A stretch of 64,000 nucleotides of DNA. Origin: Burkholderia vietnamiensis LMG 10929 (GTDB lineage: Bacteria; Pseudomonadota; Gammaproteobacteria; Burkholderiales; Burkholderiaceae). The stretch is from assembly GCF_000959445.1 (NCBI RefSeq), contig NZ_CP009630.1, positions 1,798,001 to 1,862,000 on the forward strand, written 5' to 3'. Shown piece after piece: positions 63,290 to 64,000 of this stretch (the stretch's first letter is position 1; each line of letters starts with the position of its first letter). The position numbers were made by a program, and so were the translations under genes. The notes under the pieces were generated by a model. The model was given only the letters and a program-made list of their open reading frames with translations, did not search any database and was not told where the DNA came from.

Positions 63290-64000
63290 CAGCGGCGCGG
63301 CAACGCCCGCTGCGCCGCCGCCAGCCCAGCCCCCGCGAACAGCGTCAGCGCCGAATAGACGAGCCCGCGCGCGAGCCCCGCGCTGTCCGACACCCAGCCG
63401 ATCGCGACCGGCCCCGCGATCTGTCCGAACGCGAAGACCGTCGTGAACGCGCTGATGCCCTTCGCCCAGCCTTGCGGCGGCAGGTTGTGACGCACGAACG
63501 CGGTCGTCGACGCGACCGCCGACAGAAACGTCGCGCCGAACAACACGCCCGACGCGAACGCCGCTGCCGGATGAACGAACAGCGCGGGCATCAGCGTCGC
63601 CACGCCGAGCAACGCATTGAGCACCGCGAGCGCCTGGCCGCCGCGCATCCGGTCGAGCAGCGTCGACCATAGCCGTGCCGACACGACGGTCGCCACGCCG
63701 AGCATCACGTAGAACGCGGCCACCACCGTCCCGCTCATCCCGGCGCCGCGCAGCAGCGCGACGATGAACGTCATGTAGCCGATGTAGCCGACGCCGAACA
63801 GCCCGTAGCCCGCGAGCGCGAACGCGAAGCGCGCGGGGCCGGCGATCGCGGCCGGCGCGGCGGCGTCGCGCCGCACGGCCGCTGCCGCGTGCGCGTGCTC
63901 GATGCGGCGCGCGGCCGACACGGCCGCCGCCGAGAACAGCACGCACGCGACTGCGAGCGCGAACCAGGCCGGTTGCCAGCCGTGCGCGCGATGCACGAGC
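63289..64000 (-). CDS. YbfB/YjiJ-like MFS transporter (partial, C-terminal)
   Basis: The last ~237 residues of a major facilitator; the start lies beyond the window. Six helices are visible with ARFAFALAGYGLFGVGYIGYMTFIVALLRGAG and WAKGISAFTTVFAFGQIAGPVAIG, the style of the YbfB/YjiJ family. It converges on the amine importer/dehydrogenase operon. Its substrate is not predicted. Confidence 0.85.
   Translation of the reverse strand, partial: LVHRAHGWQPAWFALAVACVLFSAAAVSAARRIEHAHAAAAVRRDAAAPAAIAGPARFAFALAGYGLFGVGYIGYMTFIVALLRGAGMSGTVVAAFYVMLGVATVVSARLWSTLLDRMRGGQALAVLNALLGVATLMPALFVHPAAAFASGVLFGATFLSAVASTTAFVRHNLPPQGWAKGISAFTTVFAFGQIAGPVAIGWVSDSAGLARGLVYSALTLFAGAGLAAAQRALPRR

Overview
The window is high-GC DNA (roughly two thirds G+C by eye) with dense, often translationally coupled genes. 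Gene content points to a betaproteobacterium of the Burkholderia type: a DUF2970 protein, a DUF3348/DUF802/OmpA/DUF2894 block, a Gly-Thr-Ser collagen-like lipoprotein, many LysR/TetR/IclR/XRE regulators with divergent partners, and catabolic and efflux genes. The mix of accessory and catabolic loci, with no ribosomal or other core operons, suggests a secondary replicon. This is inference from content; no marker names the species. No tRNA, rRNA, CRISPR array or intact insertion sequence was seen.

Layout. 1-4147: a short operon of two haem-oxygenase-fold (PqqC/TenA/UndA-like) putative diiron oxidases and a GMC flavoprotein, probably the tail of a small biosynthetic cluster. 4148-5135: an AT-richer island with a toxin-tail-like ORF and a coupled immunity-like ORF. 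5202-8064: LysE exporter, methyltransferase and metY. 8065-9332: gene-poor, with a phage tail-collar gene remnant. 9333-22163: the most striking locus, a 2273-residue repeat adhesin (LEPR motif, DUF4347, eleven ~140-residue repeats) in an operon with a TolC-like lipoprotein, a periplasmic adaptor, a GAF-HlyD fusion and a PqqD-M50 protease-HlyD fusion, but no ABC or RND pump. 22164-22607: a group II intron-like scrap.

22608-26748 (minus): TonB receptor, PnuC-family transporter and APH-family kinase, which looks like a vitamin (possibly thiamine) uptake and trapping operon. 27336-31527: DUF2970 protein, a PNPOx-reductase-ferredoxin fusion, a GST and a divergent LysR gene. 31602-35801: TetR regulator divergent from an SDR-Baeyer-Villiger monooxygenase-esterase operon, a coherent alcohol to ketone to ester to acid route. 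35953-40849: CMD-family protein, the collagen-like lipoprotein, an isoprenylcysteine-methyltransferase-like membrane protein and an FMN reductase.

40869-45512 (minus): a four-gene operon with a MotA/ExbB-type channel protein carrying a long repeat tail and a MotB/OmpA-type partner. It resembles the ZorAB architecture in layout but has DUF3348 and DUF2894 partners, so it is a candidate uncharacterised ion-driven envelope machine. 45846-51606: LysE exporter, mercuric-reductase-like flavoprotein, an epimerase-like SDR divergent from an XRE regulator over a perfect palindrome, and an MFS transporter. 51706-53052: a PAAR protein and a Sel1-like lipoprotein, a likely orphan type VI secretion module. 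53561-55123: chemotaxis receptor. 55218-63206: IclR regulator divergent from a PotABC-like importer co-transcribed with a three-subunit HcnABC-like amine/amino-acid dehydrogenase. 63289-64000: C-terminal part of a YbfB-like MFS transporter that runs off the window.
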